Assembly (NCBI GenBank): GCA_002313895.1
Contig: DCAW01000038.1
Span: forward strand, 1,198 to 19,069
Length of the DNA: 17,872 nt
From: Dehalococcoidia bacterium UBA1123
GTDB lineage: Bacteria; Chloroflexota; Dehalococcoidia; Lucifugimonadales; UBA1123
Direction of reading: 5' to 3'
The notes beneath the pieces are model-generated. The model did not search any database. It saw only the letters and a list, made by a program, of their open reading frames with translations, and had not been told where the DNA came from. The position numbers and the translations under genes were made by a program. The stretch's first letter is position 1; every line of letters starts with the position of its first letter. Shown in pieces: positions 6,472 to 13,146 of this stretch.

Positions 6472-7997
6472 CCTGTGTCGCCTCCTCCAACGAAGTGTTC
6501 CTCCATTGCCGTTACCAACCCGTCAATCGTGTGTTCGGTAGCCACTATATCAACTGACAGACCCAACTCGCCAGCCGTTGCCGCAGTTATTGGGCCTATG
6601 CAGGCGATTTTGGCGTTCTCCAAACATGCCAAATCATCGTTTAACAGTTTCGCCAAGTTTTCGACGGTGGACGAACTGGTGAACACCGCGATGTCGATTC
6701 CCTCGGAGATAGCGTCCATAACCAGGGCCTTGGAACTTTTTGGCATCACGGTGCGATATGACACAACCTCTGTGATTGTGGCTCCTGCCGCTCTCAGCCC
6801 CGTCGGTAGCGTGTCACGTCCGATGTCCGGTTTCGGAATCAGAATATTCTTACCGGCTATATCCAGTGACGTCAAAGCGTTTAGTAGCGACTCTGCCACG
6901 GCGGTGTCGGGGATCAGGTCTGGGATTATGCCGTGACGTTGCAGAATTGAGGAGGTATCCGGGCCGATACACGCGATTTGAGTTCCCGCGAACGCACGTG
7001 AGTCAAGATTCAGAGCATCGATTCTGTCGAAAATTGCCTCAACAGCGTTTCCACTGGAGAATAGAATCCAATCGTAATCAGTTAAACGGCTGACGGCGCT
7101 ATCAAGCTCCGTGTAGTCGTCTAACGGTTGGATTTCTATAGTTGGCGCCTCGACGGCTATAGCGCCTAGAGCTTCCAGGCGCTGGGACAATTTACCGGCC
7201 TGTGTGCGAGTTCTTGTGACCAGCGCTCGTTTGCCGAACAGGGGGCGGTTGTCAAACCATCGGAGAGTTTCTCTCAAGCCTGCCACGTCGCCGATGACGG
7301 CGATAACAGGCGACGATATGCCTTTTTCGTATGCGAGGTCAACGATGTTCGACAATGGGCCGGTCACGGCGATTTGCCAGGGTTCGGTGCCCCACATTAT
7401 CAGCGCCGCTGGCGTCCGAGGCGATTTGCCATTGGCAATCAGCGTCTCGACAATGCTCGGCATGTTCCGCCATCCCATTAACACCACCAGCGTGCCTGAC
7501 AATTGGGCCAGGACTTTCCAGTCAAGCGCTGATTCAGTTTTTTTCGGATCCTCGTTGCCGGTGACCACTGTGAAAGAAGACGACAAACGCCGGTGGGTCA
7601 GCGGTATTCCGGCGTAGGCAGGCGCGGCTACGACGGAGGTCACGCCAGGGACTACTTCGAATGGCACCCCGGCGTCACGCAGGTCTTCGGCCTCCTCGCC
7701 GCCACGACCGAACACGAAAGGATCGCCCCCTTGAAGACGGACGACCTGTTTGCCCTTTCGAGCGCGTTCTATCATCGTTGAGTTGATGTCGGATTGCGTG
7801 CGGCCCACCTCTCCGAGAATCTTGCCGACGTCGATCATTTCGGCGGTGGTTGGCGCGTGGCTCAGAATCTTACGGTCCACCAGTCGATCGTACAGCACGA
7901 CTTCAGCAGAAGCCAGAAGCCGCTGACCTTTCAGCGTCAAGAGGCCGGGATCTCCGGGACCCGCGCCAACGAGATAGACTTTTCCGGTGGCGGTCAT
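6468..7997 (-). CDS. cobA-hemD: Fused uroporphyrinogen-III C-methyltransferase / uroporphyrinogen-III synthase
   Basis: A two-domain enzyme of 509 residues. The N-terminal half (about 1-245) is the S-adenosylmethionine-dependent methyltransferase (CobA/SUMT) that makes precorrin-2: VGAGPGDPGLLTLKG (10-24), VLYDRLV, RLQGGDPFVFGRGGEE (87-102), VVPGVTS and AGIPLTHR. The C-terminal half (about 255-505) is uroporphyrinogen-III synthase (HemD), starting GKRALVTRTRTQAGKLSQRLEALGA and containing the weakly conserved FSSGNAVEAIF and FTSSSTVENL strands of this fold. HemD closes and inverts hydroxymethylbilane, and CobA methylates the product, so the fusion channels flux towards siroheme rather than protoporphyrin. 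CobA-HemD fusions are known in Firmicutes, Chloroflexota and others. Its ATG overlaps the hemC stop by 4 bases, and its stop overlaps hemB in the same way. Confidence 0.95.
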   Translation of the reverse strand: MTATGKVYLVGAGPGDPGLLTLKGQRLLASAEVVLYDRLVDRKILSHAPTTAEMIDVGKILGEVGRTQSDINSTMIERARKGKQVVRLQGGDPFVFGRGGEEAEDLRDAGVPFEVVPGVTSVVAAPAYAGIPLTHRRLSSSFTVVTGNEDPKKTESALDWKVLAQLSGTLVVLMGWRNMPSIVETLIANGKSPRTPAALIMWGTEPWQIAVTGPLSNIVDLAYEKGISSPVIAVIGDVAGLRETLRWFDNRPLFGKRALVTRTRTQAGKLSQRLEALGAIAVEAPTIEIQPLDDYTELDSAVSRLTDYDWILFSSGNAVEAIFDRIDALNLDSRAFAGTQIACIGPDTSSILQRHGIIPDLIPDTAVAESLLNALTSLDIAGKNILIPKPDIGRDTLPTGLRAAGATITEVVSYRTVMPKSSKALVMDAISEGIDIAVFTSSSTVENLAKLLNDDLACLENAKIACIGPITAATAGELGLSVDIVATEHTIDGLVTAMEEHFVGGGDTG

Positions 7998-8914
7998 GCA
8001 GGCGCTCGATACAGGATGCTACTGGCTCCAGACTCCATCAACGAATGCGCCGCTGATTGTCCGGCGCTTTTGGAGTCAGAGATTTCGCCCACAATCTCAA
8101 CGCGGAACAGTTCGGAACCGTCGGGCAGTCCGGCCATTGCGGTCAATCGTAACTTCTCGCCGTCAATAGTAGCGAAAGCAGCGACAGGCACTCGACAGCC
8201 TCCGCCAATGGCCGCGATAAATTCTCGCTCGGCGGTTACTGTGATGTGAGTCTCGCGGTGATTAATTGCAGCTAGCAAGTCGTGGATTTCGGCCACCGAA
8301 GTCCGAGTCTCGACGGCCAATGCGCCTTGACCTGCGTCCGGCGTGCAAAGTTCGACCGGAAGAAATTCGGTGATTTCAGATTCAAGCGACAGACGGATCA
8401 TGCCTGCGGCGGCGACGATTACTCCATCGTACTCCAGGCCGTCCGCCTTAGTAAGTCGAGTTCCGACGTTGCCTCGCATGGGCAGTATTTCCAAACCAGG
8501 ATAAGCGTGCTTTATTTGAGATGCCCGCCGGGGGCTACTCGTTCCCAATTTGGCGCCTATGGGCAACGTATCGAGGTTTCGGCCAGCGTGGTCAACCAGG
8601 ACGTCTCGCGGGTCGATGCGTTCTCCGAAGGCAGAAATCTGGAGTCCTTCGGGTAAGTCGGCAGGCATATCCTTTGCGCTGTGGACCGCGAAGTCGATTT
8701 CTTCTGTCAACAATGCCGCTTCCAACTCTTTCACGAACATTCCGCGGCCCATGCTCAACAACGGCGCGCTTTTTCGGCGGTCCCCATCGGGAGTGATTTT
8801 GATGATCTCGAAATCGACTTCGGGAAATGTGGACTTCAACGGCGCCAAGATTTCATGCGTTTGAGCCAGCGCCAAAGGACTTGATCGCGTGCCTACTTTG
8901 ACCGTGCGTGACAT
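7994..8914 (-). CDS. hemC: Hydroxymethylbilane synthase (porphobilinogen deaminase)
   Basis: HemC (306 residues) polymerises four porphobilinogens into hydroxymethylbilane using a covalently bound dipyrromethane cofactor. The cofactor cysteine is in IGGGCRVPVAAFA near residue 240. Other signatures are VGTRSSPLALAQ at the start, GRGMFVKELEAALL, FAVHSAKDMP (with the catalytic aspartate), GTSSPRRASQI, MRGNVGTRL and PDAGQGALAVE. The ATG at 8914 is preferred; an in-frame TTG two codons earlier (8920) is possible, but neither has a strong ribosome site. The start is 15 bases after the stop of the dehydrogenase/ferrochelatase gene, and the stop overlaps cobA-hemD by 4 bases, so it is firmly inside the operon. 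Confidence 0.97.
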   Translation of the reverse strand: MSRTVKVGTRSSPLALAQTHEILAPLKSTFPEVDFEIIKITPDGDRRKSAPLLSMGRGMFVKELEAALLTEEIDFAVHSAKDMPADLPEGLQISAFGERIDPRDVLVDHAGRNLDTLPIGAKLGTSSPRRASQIKHAYPGLEILPMRGNVGTRLTKADGLEYDGVIVAAAGMIRLSLESEITEFLPVELCTPDAGQGALAVETRTSVAEIHDLLAAINHRETHITVTAEREFIAAIGGGCRVPVAAFATIDGEKLRLTAMAGLPDGSELFRVEIVGEISDSKSAGQSAAHSLMESGASSILYRAPA

Positions 8915-8929
8915 TGACAATATCGAGTC

Positions 8930-9580
8930 TTAGGAAACCGGGATGGGTGTGGCTTCTGAGAGAAGCCCGTCCATCAGAATCTTGTAAGCTTCGTCGCTCT
9001 TGTTTGACTGCACCAAATTGAGTAGACCGTCCGTGATCTGAATCTGCCAGTGGTCAGGAACGACTTTGACGCCTCTCTGTACGAGTTCTGCGCGCGCCTG
9101 AGCTAGAATCGGTGCCAGGTCTGCGTATTCAAGAATACGGCTGGTCGTCAGCTTTTCGCGGAAAGTTCGCGCCAGCGCCGGGCTGGCACCGCCGGTTGAT
9201 GTCGCAATTGTGACTTCGCCTCGACGGGCTACAGACGGGGCGATGAATGTGCAGAGATGGGTCACGTCCACGACGTTGAGGAGGACGTTCCGATCCTCTG
9301 CTTCTTTTGCGATCTGGCGGTTCACCGTGTTGTCGTCTGTGGCCGCGATCGCAATGAACGCGCCTTCTAAGTCGCCCTGTTGGTATTCCCGCTTGTCCCA
9401 GGATATTTGCTGGCTGGAAGCTAGATCTTCAACGTGCGGGTTCACTTCCGGGCTGATGACAAACACATCGGCGTCGCACTCCACCAACTTTTCGACCTTT
9501 TCTTGGCCGATGTTTCCGCCACCAATGATGACGCATCTGCGCTTGTTCACATCAATGAACACTGGGTAGTAACGTGGCAA
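8930..9580 (-). CDS. Precorrin-2 dehydrogenase / sirohydrochlorin ferrochelatase
   Basis: A protein of 216 residues of the Met8p/CysG N-terminal family. It has an NAD-binding Rossmann motif near the start (CVIIGGGNIGQEKVEKL, 16-32) and the family core NVVDVTHLCTFIAPSVARRGEVTIATSTGGASPALART. Asp105 in NVVD matches the aspartate needed for dehydrogenation and iron insertion in Met8p and CysG. The enzyme oxidises precorrin-2 to sirohydrochlorin and may insert iron to make siroheme. Single-function dehydrogenases (SirC-like) also exist, so the second activity is likely rather than proven. Translation starts at a TTG (9580) supported by AAGGAGA about 7 bases upstream; no alternative ATG fits. The gene begins 20 bases after the fused decarboxylase gene, whose substrate it would make. 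Confidence 0.93.
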   Translation of the reverse strand: MPRYYPVFIDVNKRRCVIIGGGNIGQEKVEKLVECDADVFVISPEVNPHVEDLASSQQISWDKREYQQGDLEGAFIAIAATDDNTVNRQIAKEAEDRNVLLNVVDVTHLCTFIAPSVARRGEVTIATSTGGASPALARTFREKLTTSRILEYADLAPILAQARAELVQRGVKVVPDHWQIQITDGLLNLVQSNKSDEAYKILMDGLLSEATPIPVS

Positions 9581-9600
9581 TTCGGTCTCCTTATCGCGGT

Positions 9601-10626
9601 CTAAACGAAATATCTGACCCGCGTCTTCTTATATTCACGTGTGCTGTAGAGAAGCATGTAGTCGTCGATCCCCGTGGCCTCGGAGATGTCCTTCGCGACA
9701 TCCTCGCACGTAGCGTCGGTGGTCGCGTGGATCATGGTGAAGTGGGTGTATTGCCAATCGGGGAATGTAGGTCGTTCGTAACAGTGCGTGACCCAACGGG
9801 ACTGGGCCATCGTGTTGCCAACCTCTATCGAGCGTTCGGGCGGGACTTTCCAGACGGCCATCGCGTTGGAATGGAATCCGGCCCTACGGTGATGCAGGAC
9901 GGCGCTGAATCGCCTCATGATGCCTCGATCCTGGAAGTTGGCCGCCAAGTCGAAAAGCTCCTGTTGGCTAGTTCCAAGACGTTCAGCCATCGCCGCGAAG
10001 GGTCGGGACTCGAGGGCGACGTCCTCTTGGAGTTCTCGCACCGCTTCAATTTCAAAATCGGTGACTTCCTCGACCCGTTTCCAACCATCGTCTTCTTTTT
10101 TGGTCTCGACTTTTTTCTTGTCAAAACCATCAGGGCTGTAGTACTCGGTGGATGCGCCTTCCTCTTTGACCATGTCGAAGTTTACGCCAATCTTGAAGAA
10201 CCTTATCGTTGGCATCAGGCGGTAGCCATCGGCGCCGGTTTCGTCGGCCATGCGGGCCACCGTGTCCTCAAGACTGTCGTCAGGGGCCACCGCAAGGGTG
10301 AACCAGAGGTTGTAGTGGCCGTTGCGAGCGTAATTATGGCTGACACCTGGGTGTTGATTGATTACCTGGGCGGCGGCGTCCAAATCCTCTGGGGCGAATT
10401 TCATCGCAATCAACATTGTTTTGTAGCCGAGACGGCGGGTATCGAAGATAGCGCTAATCTGCCGAACGACGTTCATTGCTTTCATGCGTTCGATGCGGCG
10501 GATCACATCAGACTCTTCCAAGCCCAGCGATTCGGCCATTTGCAGGAACGGCTCTTCCACAAGTGGAAATGAAGACTGAATGGTGTTGAGCAACTCACGA
10601 TCTTTCAAATCAAGGCCTGAAGCCAT
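9601..10626 (-). CDS. ahbAB: Single-chain siroheme decarboxylase (AhbA-AhbB / NirDL-type fusion)
   Basis: A protein of 341 residues made of two Lrp/AsnC-like halves. The first half (1-150) has a winged-helix part (about 7-53) and the AhbA-like core VSHNYARNGHYNLWFTLAV (95-113). A charged linker (about 151-188, rich in Lys and Glu) leads to the second half (189-341), with its own winged helix and the AhbB-like signatures MRRFSAVLHHRRAGF (237-251), NAMAVWKVP and HCYERPTFPDWQYTHFTMIH (281-300). Siroheme decarboxylases are normally an AhbA/AhbB (or NirD/L/G/H) complex that removes carboxyl groups from the C12 and C18 acetates, giving 12,18-didecarboxysiroheme. Fused NirDL chains are known in some denitrifiers. 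The ATG at 10626 has TAGGTGA upstream. It is the first gene of the operon, directly before the enzyme that makes siroheme. Heme b and heme d1 routes share this step, so the end product is not fixed. Confidence 0.92.
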   Translation of the reverse strand: MASGLDLKDRELLNTIQSSFPLVEEPFLQMAESLGLEESDVIRRIERMKAMNVVRQISAIFDTRRLGYKTMLIAMKFAPEDLDAAAQVINQHPGVSHNYARNGHYNLWFTLAVAPDDSLEDTVARMADETGADGYRLMPTIRFFKIGVNFDMVKEEGASTEYYSPDGFDKKKVETKKEDDGWKRVEEVTDFEIEAVRELQEDVALESRPFAAMAERLGTSQQELFDLAANFQDRGIMRRFSAVLHHRRAGFHSNAMAVWKVPPERSIEVGNTMAQSRWVTHCYERPTFPDWQYTHFTMIHATTDATCEDVAKDISEATGIDDYMLLYSTREYKKTRVRYFV

Positions 10627-10719
10627 CGTTCACCTACCGATATGTTTATTGCAGTAAAGATTGTCGCTGGATCGAGCGCCTAACTTGGCCCGTCGTTTGA
10701 ACGAGTGGGGCTTCTAGCT

Positions 10720-10735
10720 TGTGAATTGTTTCACG
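10720..10735. promoter_or_regulatory. CRP/FNR-like palindrome in the heme-operon leader
   Basis: TGTGA (10720-10724), 6 bases, TCACG (10731-10735). This equals the CRP-family pattern TGTGA-N6-TCACA except for the last base. It lies 19-34 bases downstream of the candidate -10 box of the ahbAB operon on the minus strand. A regulator bound here would block early transcription, or it could activate a second promoter further down. No regulator gene is in the window, so this remains a candidate. Confidence 0.35.
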
Positions 10736-10754
10736 GCGCATTTCTATACGTAAG

Positions 10755-10782
10755 ATTATCATGGCGCAGAAATTTCAGTCAA
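10755..10782 (-). promoter_or_regulatory. Promoter of the ahbAB-hem operon
   Basis: On the minus strand, TTGACT (10782-10777), 16 bases, GATAAT (10760-10755). Each box matches the sigma-70 consensus at 5 of 6 positions. Transcription would begin near 10748, leaving a leader of about 120 bases before the ahbAB start at 10626. The -35 box sits inside the left arm of the long inverted repeat 10764-10811. Confidence 0.6.
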
Positions 10783-10811
10783 TTAGATTCTGGCGCAATT
10801 GACTTCTGCGC
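10764..10811. repeat. 15-base bulged inverted repeat over the heme-operon promoter
   Basis: The left arm GCGCAGA (10764-10770) plus AGTCAATT (10777-10784) is the exact reverse complement of the right arm AATTGACTTCTGCGC (10797-10811). The left arm is interrupted by six extra bases (10771-10776) and the central gap is 12 bases. There is no T-run, so it is not a terminator. The inner 8-base arms are centred 20 bases apart, about two helical turns, a spacing that suits a dimeric or tetrameric DNA-binding protein. They contain the -35 box of the ahbAB operon and a mirror copy facing pcm. Confidence 0.7.
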
Positions 10812-10918
10812 GGGCGCGCATGGCTTTGCAGATTGTAACCTGACCGCATGCCGCTTACACTGAGGCTCAACACTGGCGTCTGATTATTGGAATTTACGTC
10901 TCAGCATCCGAGTTGGTC

Positions 10919-11578
10919 ATGGATTTAGACACTGAACGTGACAAGAAAGCGCTGTTTGATCGTATTTCGGTCGAGTTGGACGACCACCGTGTCATCGAAG
11001 CGATGTTGCGAGTGCCGCGAGAAAAATTCGTTCCCGCTGAAGCGGCGCACTTGGCGTATGCGGACATGGCCCTGGCAATTGGGCATGACCAGACGATCTC
11101 TCAGCCATATATGGTTGCGTTGATGACCAGCGTTCTGGGAGTCCGGCGCATGGATCGTGTTCTAGATATCGGCACAGGCAGCGGGTATCAAGCGGCCGTT
11201 CTGGCGGAACTGGCCCGTGAGGTTGTTAGCACTGAGAGGATACTTACCCTGATTCGCCCAGCGGAAAGGCGGCTACAATCGTTGGGTTACGCCAATATCA
11301 CCGTAAAACGGGCTGGCCGTGAATTAGGGTTGCCCGACGAACCGAGATTTAACGGCATCATCGTCGGCGCCGGCGCTCCGAAGCTGCCGACGGAACTTGT
11401 GGAGCAACTGGAAATTGGCGGCAGGCTAGTGGTTCCCGTCGGCAGTCGCCAAGAACAACAGTTAATGAAAGTCGTCAGAACACACGATGGATTCTCCGTG
11501 GCAACGCTAGGGGGATGTCGTTTCGTTCCGCTGATTGGTGAAGGCGCATGGCCCGATGAAGGAACAACAATCGAGTGA
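10919..11578 (+). CDS. pcm: Protein-L-isoaspartate O-methyltransferase family protein
   Basis: A soluble S-adenosylmethionine-dependent methyltransferase of 219 residues. Family enzymes methylate L-isoaspartyl residues in aged proteins to start their repair. Visible motifs are VPREKFVP near the start, the PCMT signature HDQTISQPYMVALM, the S-adenosylmethionine-binding VLDIGTGSGYQAAVLAEL, GGRLVVPVG and the terminal FVPLIGEGAW. The loop that normally reads GDG(S/T).G after the third strand is AGRELG here, so substrate range or activity could differ. The ATG at 10919 is preferred to an in-frame TTG at 10913; neither has a strong ribosome site. The gene diverges from the heme operon and is followed, after 104 bases with a separate promoter, by gatB. 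Confidence 0.9.
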   Translation: MDLDTERDKKALFDRISVELDDHRVIEAMLRVPREKFVPAEAAHLAYADMALAIGHDQTISQPYMVALMTSVLGVRRMDRVLDIGTGSGYQAAVLAELAREVVSTERILTLIRPAERRLQSLGYANITVKRAGRELGLPDEPRFNGIIVGAGAPKLPTELVEQLEIGGRLVVPVGSRQEQQLMKVVRTHDGFSVATLGGCRFVPLIGEGAWPDEGTTIE

Positions 11579-11597
11579 ATGGCGAACCACATCAGCG

Positions 11598-11626
11598 TTG
11601 AAAACAAATAACGGGTTAAATATACT
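11598..11626 (+). promoter_or_regulatory. Strong sigma-70-type promoter for gatB-yvcK
   Basis: TTGAAA (11598-11603), 17 bases, TATACT (11621-11626). Both boxes match consensus at 5 of 6 positions with ideal spacing. Transcription would start near 11633, about 50 bases before the gatB ATG. This also argues that gatB starts at 11683 rather than at an upstream in-frame TTG at 11626, which overlaps the -10 box. Confidence 0.7.
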
Positions 11627-11682
11627 TGAATTGGTTTCGTGCCGCGTTTTGCAGGCGTGTCCCAGGTGAGGTTGAACATATC

Positions 11683-13146
11683 ATGGAGTACGAAGTCGTA
11701 GTTGGGCTGGAAGTCCACGCTCAGTTATTGACGAAGAGCAAAATGTTTTGTGGGTGCAGTTCCGAGTATCAAGATGGAGAGCCTAACTCGGTTGTCTGCC
11801 CGGTGTGCATGGGGATGCCGGGTGTGTTGCCGGTTATCAACAAGAAAGCAGTCGAACACACTATTCGGACTGGGTTGGCCCTAGGATGCACCATAGCTCG
11901 GAACACAAAGTTCGACCGCAAAAACTACCCGTATCCAGACCTGATGAAGGGCTACCAAATCTCTCAGTTCGACATGCCGGTTGCCTCCGACGGGTGTCTC
12001 GAAATTCAGGTAGACGGGCAGACCCGCTCCATTGGAGTCACGCGAGTCCATCTCGAAGAGGACGCCGCCAAACTGCTCCACCGGACCGAAGATTACGGCG
12101 AAGGCTACAGCCTTCTCGACATCAACAGGGCTGGGGTCCCGCTGATGGAGATTGTCGGAGAGCCAGACCTGCGGAGCGCCGATGAAGCAAGAGAATATCT
12201 TGTTCAGCTCCACACAATCCTACAGTTTATCGGAACGAGCGTTGCCAACATGGAGGAAGGTAATTTCCGGTGCGACGCGAACGTCAGCATTCGACCCAAA
12301 GACGACGAAGAGCTAGGAACTAAAGTGGAAGTGAAGAACATGAACAGCTTCCGCTCCGTCCATCGAGCTATCGAATTTGAGGTGGAACGTCAGATCGCGC
12401 TGCTAGAGTCTGGAGGGCGCATAGAACAAGAGACCAGAGGATGGGTCGACGACGAGGAGATCACGGTGTCCCAGCGCACCAAAGAGTACGCGTCAGACTA
12501 TCGTTACTTCCCAGAACCAGACCTCCCGCCTATAACCATAGATCCGCTTTGGGTGGAAGAGATCAGAGCGTCCCTTCCGGAGCTTCCAGCGGCCAGGAGA
12601 GCGCGATTCGTCAACGACTTGGGGCTTTCCGAGTATGACACGGAATTGCTGACAATCTCGCGGGCGACCGCAGATTATTTCGAGACGGCGCTTAATTCCG
12701 ACACAAGCCCGTCCAACGAAATGGCGAAGGCCATCGGCAACTGGATGCTGGGTGAGATGGCCCGGCTCCAGAATCAGACTGGGACGCTGCTCGACGACGT
12801 CAATATCGCTCCCGGCCAAATCGTCGAGTTGCAGAAACTCGTGGACGGCGGAACCCTCAGTTCGTCTATGGCCAAGGCTGTTTTCGAGAAAATGTACAAT
12901 ACTGGCGCCGATCCGCAGGCAATCACGGAAGCAGATGGACTCGCCCAAATATCTGATAGTGATGCGGTCGGCGCAGCGATCGACGATGCGATCTCGGCCA
13001 ATCCTCAACCTGTCAGGGATTACTTGGAAGGCAAAGAGAGCGCAATACAGTTTTTGGTCGGCCAGGTCATGAGAATCACAAGGGGCAAAGCAAATCCTCA
13101 GATGACTACTGAACTGTTGAAGAATAAGCTAGAGGCGATGAAGTGA
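11683..13146 (+). CDS. gatB: Asp-tRNA(Asn)/Glu-tRNA(Gln) amidotransferase subunit B
   Basis: GatB (487 residues) is the tRNA-binding kinase subunit of GatCAB, which activates mischarged Glu-tRNA(Gln) or Asp-tRNA(Asn) and amidates it with ammonia from GatA. It begins MEYEVVVGLEVHAQL and has the zinc-type cysteines FCGCSS (Cys23, Cys25) and VCPVCMGMPG (Cys39, Cys42). The signature FDRKNYPYPDLMKGYQISQF, LEEDAAKLLH, NRAGVPLMEIV, FRCDANVSIRP and VKNMNSFRSVHRAIEFE follow. SDYRYFPEPDLPP closes the catalytic part, and the last 150 residues are the helical YqeY-like tRNA-binding tail. AGGTGAGG about 11 bases before the ATG supports this start. gatA and gatC are not in the window. Its stop overlaps the yvcK GTG by 4 bases. 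Confidence 0.97.
   Translation: MEYEVVVGLEVHAQLLTKSKMFCGCSSEYQDGEPNSVVCPVCMGMPGVLPVINKKAVEHTIRTGLALGCTIARNTKFDRKNYPYPDLMKGYQISQFDMPVASDGCLEIQVDGQTRSIGVTRVHLEEDAAKLLHRTEDYGEGYSLLDINRAGVPLMEIVGEPDLRSADEAREYLVQLHTILQFIGTSVANMEEGNFRCDANVSIRPKDDEELGTKVEVKNMNSFRSVHRAIEFEVERQIALLESGGRIEQETRGWVDDEEITVSQRTKEYASDYRYFPEPDLPPITIDPLWVEEIRASLPELPAARRARFVNDLGLSEYDTELLTISRATADYFETALNSDTSPSNEMAKAIGNWMLGEMARLQNQTGTLLDDVNIAPGQIVELQKLVDGGTLSSSMAKAVFEKMYNTGADPQAITEADGLAQISDSDAVGAAIDDAISANPQPVRDYLEGKESAIQFLVGQVMRITRGKANPQMTTELLKNKLEAMK

Larger units (their letters stand above)
10627..10918. other. 292-base divergent intergenic region (ahbAB / pcm)
   Basis: The longest non-coding stretch of the window. Reading leftward it holds the heme-operon promoter, its bulged inverted repeat and the CRP-like palindrome. 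Reading rightward, the best promoter for pcm is weak: TTGTAA (10833-10838), 17 bases, TACACT (10856-10861), each 4 of 6 to consensus. No open frame, tRNA or recognisable riboswitch was seen in it. Confidence 0.6.

Noticed and set aside
9574..10572. Plus-strand open frame of 332 codons opposite the siroheme decarboxylase gene
   Set aside because: It lies wholly antisense to a clearly conserved gene (ahbAB), its translation shows no family motif, and long antisense frames arise often opposite coding DNA of this composition.
9601..10626. Possible pair of Lrp/AsnC transcription regulators
   Set aside because: The winged-helix parts are present, but the histidine-rich AhbA/AhbB signatures and the location beside the siroheme-making gene fit the decarboxylase family much better.
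5108..10626. Dedicated heme d1 (denitrification) cluster
   Set aside because: No cytochrome cd1 reductase, NirJ, NirF, NirN or second decarboxylase gene is present in the window, so heme d1 cannot be singled out as the product.
11626..11682. Upstream TTG extension of gatB by 19 codons
   Set aside because: It would start within the -10 box of a strong promoter, and the residues do not match GatB, which normally begins near MEYEVVVGLEVH.
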